DNA of 12,658 bases from Pseudobdellovibrionaceae bacterium (GTDB lineage: Bacteria > Bdellovibrionota > Bdellovibrionia > Bdellovibrionales > JAMPXM01), in assembly GCA_022843085.1 (NCBI GenBank), contig JALHOI010000037.1, forward strand, positions 1 to 12,658. The letters are read 5' to 3'. Shown here piece after piece: positions 5,800-12,658 of this stretch. Both the position numbers and the translations under genes were made by a program. Under the pieces are notes generated by a model that saw only the letters and a program-made list of their open reading frames with translations, was not told the DNA's origin and did not search any database. The stretch's first letter is position 1; each line of letters begins with the position of its first letter.

Positions 5800-7164
5800 C
5801 TACAGCAGTGGATTGACGATTGTTTCAAACTCTCTGCGAATTCGATCGAGTCCCGCTTGTGTTTCCGATTCAAACCGCAAGACAAGAACTGGTTGCGTGT
5901 TCGAAGCACGAGCGAGTGCCCAACCGTCGGGATAGCTAATGCGGATTCCATCGATAAGATTGACCTTGCGGTCGGGCGAGCCGTTACCAAACGTCGAGCG
6001 AAGTTTTTCAACGATCGACACCTTTTTTTCTTCGGTCGTGTCGATTCGGATCTCAGGAGTATTAAATGCCGAGCCCAGACCTTCAAGCATTGACGAGAGA
6101 GGTTTTTTCGACTTCGCGAGAATCTCGACCAGCCTGAGGCCGGCGTAGAGCGCGTCATCGTAACCGTAATTACGATCGGCGAAAAAGATATGGCCCGAAA
6201 GTTCACCACCGAATGGCGCTTTCTCTTCTTTGATTTTTGCTTTCACGAGGCTATGGCCCGTCTTCCACATGATACCTTTTCCGCCGTGCTTGGCGATATC
6301 TGTGTAAAGACGGTCACTGCATTTCACATCGCCGATAATTTTGGCGCCGGGGTTGTCTGCAAGCACGGCGCGAGAAATGATCACCATCATTTCATCGCCC
6401 AAAATGAAGCGGGCATTTTCGTCAATAACGCCTATTCGGTCTGCATCACCGTCGAATCCAATGCCGATCGCAGCCTTCTCTTTTAAGACGGCAGCTTTCA
6501 TTGCATCTAGATTCTCCTCGACAGTTGGGTCAGGGTGGTGATTCGGAAAAGTTCCGTCCGGCTTTTCAAAAAGAATAACAGGCTGAAGTCCTACAGCTTC
6601 GTACAGACGACGGGCGATGCACCCGGCAGCGCCGTTGCCGCAATCGAGGACGACTTTGACACCCGCCAGATTTTTGAATTCTTCTTTGTAGCGCTGCACG
6701 TAAGCCGGAAAAATGTCGTGATCGCGAGATTCACCGCGACCCGTTTGGTATCGCTTGGCCTGCATGATTTTGCGCAGTTCCTGAATATCATCGCCGTAGA
6801 TTGTTGTTTTACCGAACGAAATCTTAAAGCCATTGTATTCGGGTGGATTGTGACTTCCCGTCACCATAAACCCGCCATCGACCTCAAGGTTGAAGCACGA
6901 GAAGTAAGAGATTGGCGTCGTCACAAGTCCGAGCCGAACAACATTGGCACCCGAATCGTTCATTCCTCGCTCGAGGGCTTTCGCTATTCCCGGTGACGAA
7001 AGGCGCGCATCGTAGCCGAGCGACAGAGTTGGATTCTTCCTCTTGGATCGCTCGACGACGAACGTGACGTAAGTGCGGCCAAGATCATATGCAAAGTCTT
7101 CGTCGAAATCTTTACCGACGACACCTCGAATGTCATACTCGCGAAAAATAACTGGATTCATCAT
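5800..7164 (-). CDS. manB: Phosphomannomutase/phosphoglucomutase
   Basis: Alpha-D-phosphohexomutase superfamily enzyme that interconverts mannose or glucose 6-phosphate and 1-phosphate through a phosphoserine, feeding surface polysaccharide and nucleotide-sugar synthesis in the cytoplasm. The 454-residue length is typical. All four signature loops are visible: the N-terminal FREYDIRG (7-14), the phosphoserine loop TGSHNP (102-107, catalytic S104), the Mg2+ loop DGDADR (238-243), the sugar-binding GGELSGH (319-325), and the phosphate-binding RASNTQP (419-425). This pattern, especially GELSGH, fits the AlgC/ManB type better than GlmM, but the sugar preference cannot be fixed from sequence. The ATG at 7164 is preceded by AAAGGA (7173-7178), which overlaps the pdxA stop; the gap is 12 bases, so the two genes are probably translationally coupled. 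A second Met follows immediately. Confidence 0.94.
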   Translation of the reverse strand: MMNPVIFREYDIRGVVGKDFDEDFAYDLGRTYVTFVVERSKRKNPTLSLGYDARLSSPGIAKALERGMNDSGANVVRLGLVTTPISYFSCFNLEVDGGFMVTGSHNPPEYNGFKISFGKTTIYGDDIQELRKIMQAKRYQTGRGESRDHDIFPAYVQRYKEEFKNLAGVKVVLDCGNGAAGCIARRLYEAVGLQPVILFEKPDGTFPNHHPDPTVEENLDAMKAAVLKEKAAIGIGFDGDADRIGVIDENARFILGDEMMVIISRAVLADNPGAKIIGDVKCSDRLYTDIAKHGGKGIMWKTGHSLVKAKIKEEKAPFGGELSGHIFFADRNYGYDDALYAGLRLVEILAKSKKPLSSMLEGLGSAFNTPEIRIDTTEEKKVSIVEKLRSTFGNGSPDRKVNLIDGIRISYPDGWALARASNTQPVLVLRFESETQAGLDRIRREFETIVNPLL

Positions 7165-7176
7165 TCGTCAGTTCCT

Positions 7177-8127
7177 TTACTTCTTAGCTCGCGCCAATTT
7201 TGTCGCGCCGAGAATAGCGTCTATCATTGATCCCGGGTTGGCGACTCCAAGCCCCGCGATATCGCGTGCCGTGCCGTGATCAACACTTGTGCGGATGAAG
7301 GGTAAACCTAAAGAAACTTGGAAGCCAGAGTCTTGTCCGTGCAAGAGCTTAAACGGAATCAAGCCCTGATCGTGATACAACGCTACCACCGTTGAATACT
7401 TCGCTCGGCTACCAACAGTAAACGCCGTGTCAGCCGGTATCGGTCCGACGACACCTCGAGGCAATCTGAGGCGCTTTTCAAAAGAACCAATCAAACCATC
7501 CTCCCCGGCGTGAGGGTTTAACCCGAGAACCGCAACGGGCTTTGCACGTGTTGAGGCCGGCAGAAGTGAAGATAGCTTTTTCGCGTGGGCGATCGCGCGT
7601 TGAACCACTTCTGTCGAGAGCGCTGCTTCGACATCGCGTAAAGCAACGTGATCTGTTGCGAGCACAACGACCAGTTTTTTGCCAACGTAACCTTGCTGAA
7701 CGGGCAAGCCAGACATCGCTGCGAGAAGACCAGTGTGACCCATGTAACGAGAATTCAGCTTCTTAAATCGATTTTTTGACACCGGCCCAGTTACCAGACC
7801 GTGAACGACGCCGCTTAAAGCTAAGCGAGCTGCGTGCTGCACCCACGCGGCTTCGTTGCCTTCATCACGCCAGACGAGAATTTCTTCGGCCTGCAAATCG
7901 GTCAAAAGCTTAGCTGCTGCGGCTAAAGTTGCTTCGCGCGACGTCAGCGTGATTGATCGAAAGTGTCTCAGCTTCTTTAATTCGCGAGTGGCAACTGCAG
8001 TGTTCGACGCGACGAGAATAAACCGCGTTCCTATTTGAGGACCAAGCCGGGTCAACGCTTTCACAGCGACTTCAAGGCCAACCCCGTCACGGTCGCCGGA
8101 TGTGATGATTAAAAAACGCGGTCTCAT
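7177..8127 (-). CDS. pdxA: 4-hydroxythreonine-4-phosphate dehydrogenase
   Basis: PdxA oxidises 4-phosphohydroxy-L-threonine in the DXP-dependent pathway to pyridoxal 5'-phosphate, working with PdxJ. The 316-residue protein (E. coli 329) keeps the three metal-binding histidines: H131 in MGHTG, H206 in LNPHAGE and H252 in YHDQG. It also has the family hallmark GLPFIRTSVDHGTA at 274-287. Two sites are diverged: the N-terminal loop, usually GDPAGIGPE, reads GDRDGVGLE (11-19), and the usual GHTE is GHTG (130-133). The start ATG lies three bases after the stop of the SurA-like gene with no good Shine-Dalgarno, so translation probably depends on coupling. surA-pdxA adjacency is also known in gammaproteobacteria, which supports both names. 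Confidence 0.93.
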   Translation of the reverse strand: MRPRFLIITSGDRDGVGLEVAVKALTRLGPQIGTRFILVASNTAVATRELKKLRHFRSITLTSREATLAAAAKLLTDLQAEEILVWRDEGNEAAWVQHAARLALSGVVHGLVTGPVSKNRFKKLNSRYMGHTGLLAAMSGLPVQQGYVGKKLVVVLATDHVALRDVEAALSTEVVQRAIAHAKKLSSLLPASTRAKPVAVLGLNPHAGEDGLIGSFEKRLRLPRGVVGPIPADTAFTVGSRAKYSTVVALYHDQGLIPFKLLHGQDSGFQVSLGLPFIRTSVDHGTARDIAGLGVANPGSMIDAILGATKLARAKK

Positions 8128-8130
8128 GAG

Positions 8131-9114
8131 CTATTTATTGATGCGAATTGAAGCTTCTGACCTCAGAAGTTCAAGCCAGATATCGTACTGCCTGCGAAAG
8201 GCCTTCTCGCCTAGCCGGGCGCGGGTCGCATCTTTCTCTTTCTCTATTCTCGGGTCTGCGATCAGGCGACGTTTAATCATTCGAACGATGTGGATTCCGC
8301 CTGACGTTGGAAGAGGCTGAGTCCATTCGCCGGGCGCGAGTTTTCCGATCGACTTTTCGAGTTCATTTGAAAGCTCGCCGGATTTGAACGTTCCAAGGAC
8401 ACCACCCACTTCGAAATTCGGATCTTCAGAAAAATCAGCAGCAACTCGATCAAAGGGTGCTCCCGACTTCAATCTTTCAATCGCTTGTGCAGCTCGCGTC
8501 TTTGCGCCATCGATGCCGCCACTTTTGTTTTCAAGAAAATAAATGTGTGCAATCGAATACTCGAAAGCTTGTGTGTCAGAGGCGCGACCGTCGGCGATCA
8601 GCGCTGCAAGAACGTCGTCTTCTGAAATTTTGATCTTCGATGTGACGGATTTTTCGACTAGGGACTGCCGTTCAAGCCCGGTTTTAATGAAGTCCTGGTA
8701 AACAGCAAAGCTGATACCTTTTTCTAGAAGTGCATTTTTCAAGTCATCGCGCTGCATATTATTTCGCTTCGCGATCGCGCGCACTTCTTGTTCGACGCGC
8801 TCTATGGGAACCGAAAGGCCCTGTTTCTTGACTTCGGCATCGATCAGTCGCGCGTCGATCAATTTTTTTATCAATACGTCGCGATCTTTCAAAAGTGCCT
8901 GGCGGGTCGCATCGTCAGGAACCAACTGGTCATCCACCAAACCGCCGGTCTTGAGTCTGTTTTCGAAATCCGCGACATCGCTCAGTGTGATGATCTCTTC
9001 GTTCACAATCACGACGATTCGATCGACCAATTCTGCAGCAAAGGTTGATGTTGCAAAAGCGGTCAATAGGACGAGAGCGATGACACAAGCAGAAGCTGAA
9101 CGGGATCTGGTCAC
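8131..9114 (-). CDS. surA: SurA-like periplasmic chaperone / parvulin-type peptidyl-prolyl isomerase
   Basis: SurA-family proteins chaperone outer-membrane proteins through the periplasm. From the GTG at 9112-9114 the product has 327 residues; the longer open frame to 9228 would overlap the upstream gene and delay the signal peptide, whereas GAGG at 9121-9124 lies six bases before this GTG. Signal peptide residues 1-26 (core 9-21, cleavage near TFA). The N-terminal chaperone helices follow (about 28-170), with the SurA-like opening VDRIVVIVNEEIIT. A single parvulin domain lies at about 186-280: H190, GGVLG (237-241), and H275 in GGIHIV. E. coli SurA has two such domains in 428 residues, so this is a one-domain version. 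The following gene is pdxA, as in E. coli. It is the last of three consecutive parvulin-family genes. Confidence 0.88.
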   Translation of the reverse strand: MTRSRSASACVIALVLLTAFATSTFAAELVDRIVVIVNEEIITLSDVADFENRLKTGGLVDDQLVPDDATRQALLKDRDVLIKKLIDARLIDAEVKKQGLSVPIERVEQEVRAIAKRNNMQRDDLKNALLEKGISFAVYQDFIKTGLERQSLVEKSVTSKIKISEDDVLAALIADGRASDTQAFEYSIAHIYFLENKSGGIDGAKTRAAQAIERLKSGAPFDRVAADFSEDPNFEVGGVLGTFKSGELSNELEKSIGKLAPGEWTQPLPTSGGIHIVRMIKRRLIADPRIEKEKDATRARLGEKAFRRQYDIWLELLRSEASIRINK

Positions 9115-9120
9115 GAGACA

Positions 9121-9124
9121 CCTC
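9121..9124 (-). promoter_or_regulatory. Ribosome binding site deciding the SurA-like start
   Basis: GAGG on the - strand, six bases before the GTG at 9114 and inside the 26-base gap after the lipoprotein gene. No comparable site precedes the upstream in-frame starts. Confidence 0.6.
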
Positions 9125-9140
9125 ACAACGGAAAATTGCC

Positions 9141-10151
9141 CTACTCGACGCGGGTCGAGAGCGAAATCGCCTTGAGAATAGCGTCGTCTCGCTTCACGGT
9201 CGAGGACCGAATCTGTTCTTCGAGCCACCGCGCAAAAAGGCTTTGGGCGCGGCGCTCCTTAAACTCACGAACGAGTGACGACTTCACCTGATCAAGTGTG
9301 AGTTTTTTCTCAGCTTCTTTTCCAATGACTTGGTAGATATGCCAACCGTAGGGACTCTTCACGATTTTACTCTTGGCGCCGACGTTGAGTTTAAACGCCT
9401 GGTCAAAAAATTCGAGGATGCCTTTTTCGATCCAGCCGGTGTCGCCGTTTTCGGCGGCCTCGGGCATGATTGAAAACTGTTTGGCTAAAACGCCGAGGTC
9501 GCGACCTTTTTGAACCTCATCGAAAACGTGTTTTGCATCTTCTTCTTTTTCAAGAACGATTTGGCGAAGACGAATTCGAGCTGCCCGCTGATAGTCTTTC
9601 TTGTTTGCCTCATAGAGCGCTTTCAGCTCGGCTTCCGTGGGATCTGGAGCACTTTTTGTGACCTCATCGTAAACCTTTTTGCGTAAAAGACTGAGAGCGA
9701 GATCGCTTTTCCAGGCCTCGATCGAGATATTTTCTTCGGCCAACATTTTTCGAAAGGCCAATTCATCTGAATACTCAGAGCGAATCTGCGCCACTCGTCG
9801 ATCAACCTCTTCGGGCGTCACGGCGATCTTGTTTTTTGCAGCCCATTGTTCGCTCACTATTTGCAGAACGATATCGTCAGCGAGGTCATTTTTAGCTTTT
9901 TCTAGAATCTGAGGGTCTTTGACTGAAAGAGCGTCGCGGTTGCGAAGATGGCGCGCGAGGCTCTCGGCGAATTGTTTTGTGTTGACGACCCGATTGTTCA
10001 CTTCAAGCACGGTTCGGTTCGCAAGCCTCGATTCGTTTCGCGTGCAGGCGGTCATCAACAAAACGAAAACGCCTAGCGAGATGCTAAGCGTTTTTAGTGG
10101 CCTAGGCCCAGACCTAGGGCGATCCGTTGACCGATGAATAGAGAGGCTCAC
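9141..10151 (-). CDS. PrsA-like parvulin-family lipoprotein chaperone
   Basis: 336 residues. A 20-residue basic n-region is followed by a hydrophobic core (21-34) and a lipobox-like LMTAC with C36 as the probable lipidated cysteine, so the protein should be membrane-anchored and face the periplasm. The SurA_N/PrsA-like helical part covers about 47-190 and a parvulin domain about 193-277. The domain keeps H271 (GWHIYQV) but has Q197 where active parvulins usually have the first histidine (LRQIVL instead of a xRHIL type), and its GGxLG loop is reduced to NGDTG (235-239). Isomerase activity may be weak or lost; holdase function would remain. Its GTG start overlaps the TGA of the upstream ppiC gene by four bases, and the SurA-like gene follows after 26 bases. 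Its opening sequence also encodes a terminator-like hairpin. Confidence 0.87.
   Translation of the reverse strand: MSLSIHRSTDRPRSGPRPLKTLSISLGVFVLLMTACTRNESRLANRTVLEVNNRVVNTKQFAESLARHLRNRDALSVKDPQILEKAKNDLADDIVLQIVSEQWAAKNKIAVTPEEVDRRVAQIRSEYSDELAFRKMLAEENISIEAWKSDLALSLLRKKVYDEVTKSAPDPTEAELKALYEANKKDYQRAARIRLRQIVLEKEEDAKHVFDEVQKGRDLGVLAKQFSIMPEAAENGDTGWIEKGILEFFDQAFKLNVGAKSKIVKSPYGWHIYQVIGKEAEKKLTLDQVKSSLVREFKERRAQSLFARWLEEQIRSSTVKRDDAILKAISLSTRVE
10066..10094. promoter_or_regulatory. Terminator-like hairpin inside the lipoprotein signal-peptide codons
   Basis: AAAACGC (10066-10072) pairs with GCGTTTT (10088-10094), and TAGC (10074-10077) with GCTA (10083-10086), with one mismatch and a five-base loop. 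Read on the - strand it is followed by CGTTTTG. It lies about 60-85 bases into the coding sequence. It may reduce expression of this and later genes by attenuation, or be chance. Confidence 0.35.
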
Positions 10152-10993
10152 TTGATTTTGTCTTTGTTAACTTTCACCGGGTATTGCTTCTTTAGGCCAG
10201 CGAAATAAGCGTCGAAGAGAATCCGTCGTTTCGTATCGAAAACTGCAGCGCGTATCGTTCGTTTGTTGGCTTCCGAGTACGGGCGCTGGCCAGTTTTCTT
10301 GATGATGTGAAAGCCGTACTGAGTTTCTATCAAACCTTTTACTTCGTTAATTTTCATTGCGAGCGCTGTGGTGTAGTAATTCGGCACAAGTGTCACAGCG
10401 GTCTGCCAGCCAACGTCTCCGCCTGTTTTCTTAGAAAGCACATCATCGGTGTAAAGGCCGACATATTCTTCGAACGAGCGTTTTCCTTTTTCGACTTCCG
10501 AGAAAATTTCGCTCGCGCGTTCTCGGGCCGCCTTCTTCTGCTCTTCGTTCGCGTCCGGTCGGAACTCAATTAAGATATGGCTTGTTCGGATCTCGGGACT
10601 TTTTCGGTAGTAAGCCTGCATTTCAGCGTCGGTGACTTTGATCTCTGAAACTTTTTTGCCAAGCTCGCGTTCAATCAGACCTTTGTATATTTCTTGCCGA
10701 ATACGTTCTTTGACGATCGGGTCTTCAGGCAGATTTTTTTTGTAGGCTTCTTGTACGCCCATCTCGTAGCGAATGAGATCTTCAAGAAAGACTTCTTTCG
10801 TGGGTGGGTTGATCGTTTGGCGTAGCACGTCTTCGTATTTGTCGTTCAGCTCTTTGACCGAAATTTGCTTTGTTCCAACGACTGCGACAATGTCGTTCGG
10901 TTCGGCTGCCAACGCCGCCTGCGTTGTTAACAACGCAGCTGTTAGGAAAATAAATTGTGCAGTAGCCGTAATTGATGCGATGGGACGAATCAT
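10148..10993 (-). CDS. Periplasmic PpiC-type peptidyl-prolyl cis-trans isomerase
   Basis: 281 residues from the ATG at 10991-10993, chosen because GAGGGG (11000-11005) lies six bases upstream and a standard signal peptide follows. The in-frame start nine codons earlier has no such site. Signal peptide 1-29 with cleavage at ALA|A. Helical SurA_N-like region about 34-130, then a parvulin domain about 135-235 with both expected histidines (H139 in SHILI and H229 in YGFHII) and the GGDVGW loop (191-196), so it should be catalytically competent. A lysine-rich tail follows. It opens the chaperone trio, and its stop overlaps the start of the PrsA-like lipoprotein gene (GTGA). It probably helps fold or deliver exported proteins in the periplasm; specific clients are unknown. 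Confidence 0.9.
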   Translation of the reverse strand: MIRPIASITATAQFIFLTAALLTTQAALAAEPNDIVAVVGTKQISVKELNDKYEDVLRQTINPPTKEVFLEDLIRYEMGVQEAYKKNLPEDPIVKERIRQEIYKGLIERELGKKVSEIKVTDAEMQAYYRKSPEIRTSHILIEFRPDANEEQKKAARERASEIFSEVEKGKRSFEEYVGLYTDDVLSKKTGGDVGWQTAVTLVPNYYTTALAMKINEVKGLIETQYGFHIIKKTGQRPYSEANKRTIRAAVFDTKRRILFDAYFAGLKKQYPVKVNKDKIK

Positions 10994-10999
10994 CCTTAA

Positions 11000-11005
11000 C
11001 CCCTC
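11000..11005 (-). promoter_or_regulatory. Ribosome binding site deciding the ppiC start
   Basis: GAGGGG on the - strand, six bases before the ATG at 10993. In the same 89-base gap, TTCGCT/AGCGAA (11028-11042) forms a small six-pair hairpin. No clear promoter was recognised, so the chaperone genes may be read through from the acyltransferase gene. Confidence 0.75.
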
Positions 11006-11082
11006 AAAAAGTAGGCGCATTTTCGAGTTCGCTTCGAGCGAAATAGTCGCACCTTCTTCGTAGGGAAAGGCTAACAGTGGGC

Positions 11083-11748
11083 TTAAGCGTCAGCAAGATT
11101 GTGACGGGCGTGCTGCTCTGCATTGAAGAGTGCGATCTCGAGTCTCGAGGAAAGTCCAGTGTCGTGCGCGTCCGATTCGCGAGTGAGTGGCGGAAGTGCT
11201 GGACCAAAGACGACAGACAGTCGCGCGAAAGGTCGAGGTAGGTAGGTTTTGTTCCACGCCTTTTCAAAAACCCATGCACTTGAACACGCAACGGTCAGAG
11301 GAAAAACCTCGGCACCTGTTAGTTTTGCGATTTCGAAAACTCCAGCCTTCACTTTGTGGTAGGGGCCCTTTGGTCCGTCGACGGCAACGCTTGGACTCCA
11401 CCCATCTTTTGCGAGGCGCAAAATTCCTCGCAACGCTGAAATTCCACCCCGCGTACTTGATCCGCGAGATGTCTGGGCGCCAAGAAGACGCACCAAGCGA
11501 TCCATGATTGCACCGTCGCTACTTGTGGAAATCATTGCACAAGATTTGTAGGGCTTTAGAAGATAGAGAATTCCGAGCTCGTCGCCGTGCCAGTGTGCGA
11601 AGACGCGCGGCGTATTCTCGCTCAACGCGCGTTTTAAATCAGGCGATTCGTAGATTTGTATCCGCCAGGTCAGATGAAGCGCGCGATAAATTATAAAACC
11701 GGCCCATGGTGCGATTGTATTTAGAAGCGGTTTCAGTCGTTTCAACAT
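11083..11748 (-). CDS. Lysophospholipid acyltransferase family protein (DUF374 type)
   Basis: From the ATG at 11746-11748 the product has 221 residues, normal for the DUF374 family, which belongs to the glycerolipid/LPS acyltransferase superfamily and probably acylates a lipid or lipid A-like acceptor at the inner membrane. An N-terminal amphipathic or membrane helix covers about 7-28. The HX4D/E-type motif HWHGDE lies at 52-57, followed by SSDG (76-79), RGSSTRGG (95-102) and DGPKGP (124-129), all characteristic of DUF374. The open frame continues upstream to a TTG at 11841; those 31 extra residues are Cys/Arg-rich and unlike the family, so the ATG is preferred although it lacks a clear Shine-Dalgarno. 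The substrate cannot be told from the sequence. It lies between etfA and the chaperone trio. Confidence 0.85.
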   Translation of the reverse strand: MLKRLKPLLNTIAPWAGFIIYRALHLTWRIQIYESPDLKRALSENTPRVFAHWHGDELGILYLLKPYKSCAMISTSSDGAIMDRLVRLLGAQTSRGSSTRGGISALRGILRLAKDGWSPSVAVDGPKGPYHKVKAGVFEIAKLTGAEVFPLTVACSSAWVFEKAWNKTYLPRPFARLSVVFGPALPPLTRESDAHDTGLSSRLEIALFNAEQHARHNLADA

Positions 11749-12011
11749 TTGGCCATAGGCTAGCACGAAGCATCTGCGGCACAAGTTTCTGCGCCGTTTG
11801 CAGCGTGAATTGCGCGGTGAGCAGATCATTGATTTGTGCAATTGGAGCCTGCTGCACCCACGAGCTTACATTCGTAGCGCTGTAGACTATCCATAGTAAG
11901 AACAGCCATTAATCGAGAGCCGTGTCGAAGCCGACTCGGCTTTAACGAGCACGAACCTTTTCAGAATCGAAACGGTCCGAAGCTCTAAACGAAAGACGGC
12001 TGGGATGCTGG
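11749..12011. other. Intergenic region between etfA and the acyltransferase
   Basis: 263 bases. AAGCC/GGCTT (11928-11942, five-base loop) is a small stem downstream of etfA, without a convincing T-run, and could be a weak terminator. CGAA-containing words recur between 11926 and 11993. A - strand frame is open from 11908 to 11639 but has no good start. I see no RNA gene and no clear promoter, although one for the acyltransferase/chaperone operon would be expected here. Confidence 0.4.
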
Positions 12012-12658
12012 CTACGAGCTGAGAGATTTAAATTCTGTCGTTAGCGCTGGCACGATCTCAAAGAGGTCTCCTACCAGGCCGTAGGTTGCTTTTTGAAATA
12101 TTGGTGCATTCGCATCTTTGTTAATTGCGACGATGACTCGTGCGCCGCTCATTCCTGCAAGATGCTGAATCGCGCCAGAGATGCCGACGGCGATGTAAAG
12201 TGTCGGCGCAACGGTTTTACCGGTCTGGCCCACTTGCATTGAATGCGAAACCCAACCGGCGTCAACGATAGCGCGCGAGGCGCCGACGGTAGCGCCGCAC
12301 GATTCGGCGAGTGTCTCGATGAGCTTAAAATTTGAAGCTTCTTTCAAACCACGGCCGCCGGATACAACGATGTTCGCTTCGGTCAGATCAAGTTTTCCGC
12401 TTGCGCCCTTTAAAACTTCTTTAATCAAGGTTTTGAGATTCGAAGTTGATGGAGCAGGAACATCTTTGATGCTGACAGCGCCAGCACCCTGCGGCTCGCC
12501 AACAGGAAGTTGGTTGGCGCGCATGAGAACGATTTTAGCTGAGTTGCCGAGAAACGAAACCTCGGCCGTGACTTTACCCGAGTACATGGGCCGACGGATT
12601 TTTAAGCCACCCGAGAGGTTGAGCTCGGTGCAGTCGCTGACGGCTGAAGTCCCCAGTC
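12012..12658 (-). CDS. etfA: Electron transfer flavoprotein subunit alpha, C-terminal part (5' end beyond the window)
   Basis: EtfA binds FAD and, with EtfB, carries electrons from acyl-CoA and other dehydrogenases to the quinone pool. The frame stays open past the conserved RRPMYSGK stretch to the window edge, so the Met at 12587 is internal and the gene continues outside; about 215 C-terminal residues are present. The FAD-domain signature is well kept: VSGGRGL, then GASRAIVDAGW, the QVGQTGKTV motif, and LYIAVGISGAIQHLAGM, followed by VIVAINKD and the closing YGLVGDLFEIVP. A small departure is GRGLKEASNF where GRGLGSPENF-like text is common. etfB is expected just to the right. A 263-base gap separates it from the acyltransferase, so it may belong to a different transcript. 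Confidence 0.96.
   Translation of the reverse strand, partial: LGTSAVSDCTELNLSGGLKIRRPMYSGKVTAEVSFLGNSAKIVLMRANQLPVGEPQGAGAVSIKDVPAPSTSNLKTLIKEVLKGASGKLDLTEANIVVSGGRGLKEASNFKLIETLAESCGATVGASRAIVDAGWVSHSMQVGQTGKTVAPTLYIAVGISGAIQHLAGMSGARVIVAINKDANAPIFQKATYGLVGDLFEIVPALTTEFKSLSS

Noticed and set aside
5730..6209. 159-codon frame on the - strand overlapping the phosphomutase 3' end
   Set aside because: Shadow of the phosphomutase in another frame; Arg/Ser-rich without domain features.
9115..9228. N-terminal extension of the SurA-like protein to 9228
   Set aside because: It would overlap the lipoprotein gene by 88 bases and delay the signal peptide; GAGG lies correctly before the GTG at 9114.
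11754..11895. + strand open frame ending near 11895, with a Leu/Arg-rich reading
   Set aside because: No start codon of the usual kind and bounded by a stop at its 5' end; probably complementary-strand noise.
12585..12587. Start of etfA at the Met encoded at 12587
   Set aside because: The frame continues upstream with EtfA-like residues into the window edge, so this Met is internal.

Overview
The window looks like a chromosomal, housekeeping stretch of a Gram-negative bacterium, most likely from the Bdellovibrionota or a related 'deltaproteobacterial' lineage. That placement is an inference. It rests on a small Fo-only ATP synthase cluster (atpI-atpB-atpE) with no F1 genes attached, an ATP synthase c subunit with an N-terminal leader, several Sec-exported envelope chaperones, a surA-pdxA neighbourhood and roughly balanced base composition. 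I see no mobile element, phage gene, CRISPR array, tRNA or rRNA.

Left part (1-1800, + strand): atpI, atpB and atpE, all with apparent GTG starts, encode the membrane sector of F-type ATP synthase. The gaps between and after them are unusual. They are built largely from consecutive, unrelated tandem duplications of 11-13 bp, and a long inverted repeat straddles the atpI stop. A strong palindromic terminator (1908-1959) separates this cluster from the convergent block that fills the rest of the window.

Right part (2019-12658, all - strand), in transcription order from the right edge: etfA (5' end outside the window); a DUF374-type lysophospholipid acyltransferase; three consecutive exported parvulin-type chaperones (a periplasmic PpiC, a PrsA-like lipoprotein and a SurA-like protein); pdxA (vitamin B6 synthesis); a phosphomannomutase/phosphoglucomutase; an unrecognised secreted protein; and uvrA (nucleotide excision repair). 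From ppiC to the phosphomutase the genes overlap or lie 3-26 bases apart, which indicates one operon. The acyltransferase, the three chaperones and the phosphomutase could all serve outer-membrane or surface-polysaccharide assembly; pdxA is probably there through the widespread surA-pdxA linkage.

The points I find most worth checking are the 13-bp-period duplications in the atp intergenic DNA, a UvrA that seems to lack a normally conserved stretch between its first zinc finger and the following CPDC motif, the chaperone trio with one probably PPIase-inactive member, and the orphan secreted protein before uvrA. I did not find a convincing undescribed multi-gene system.
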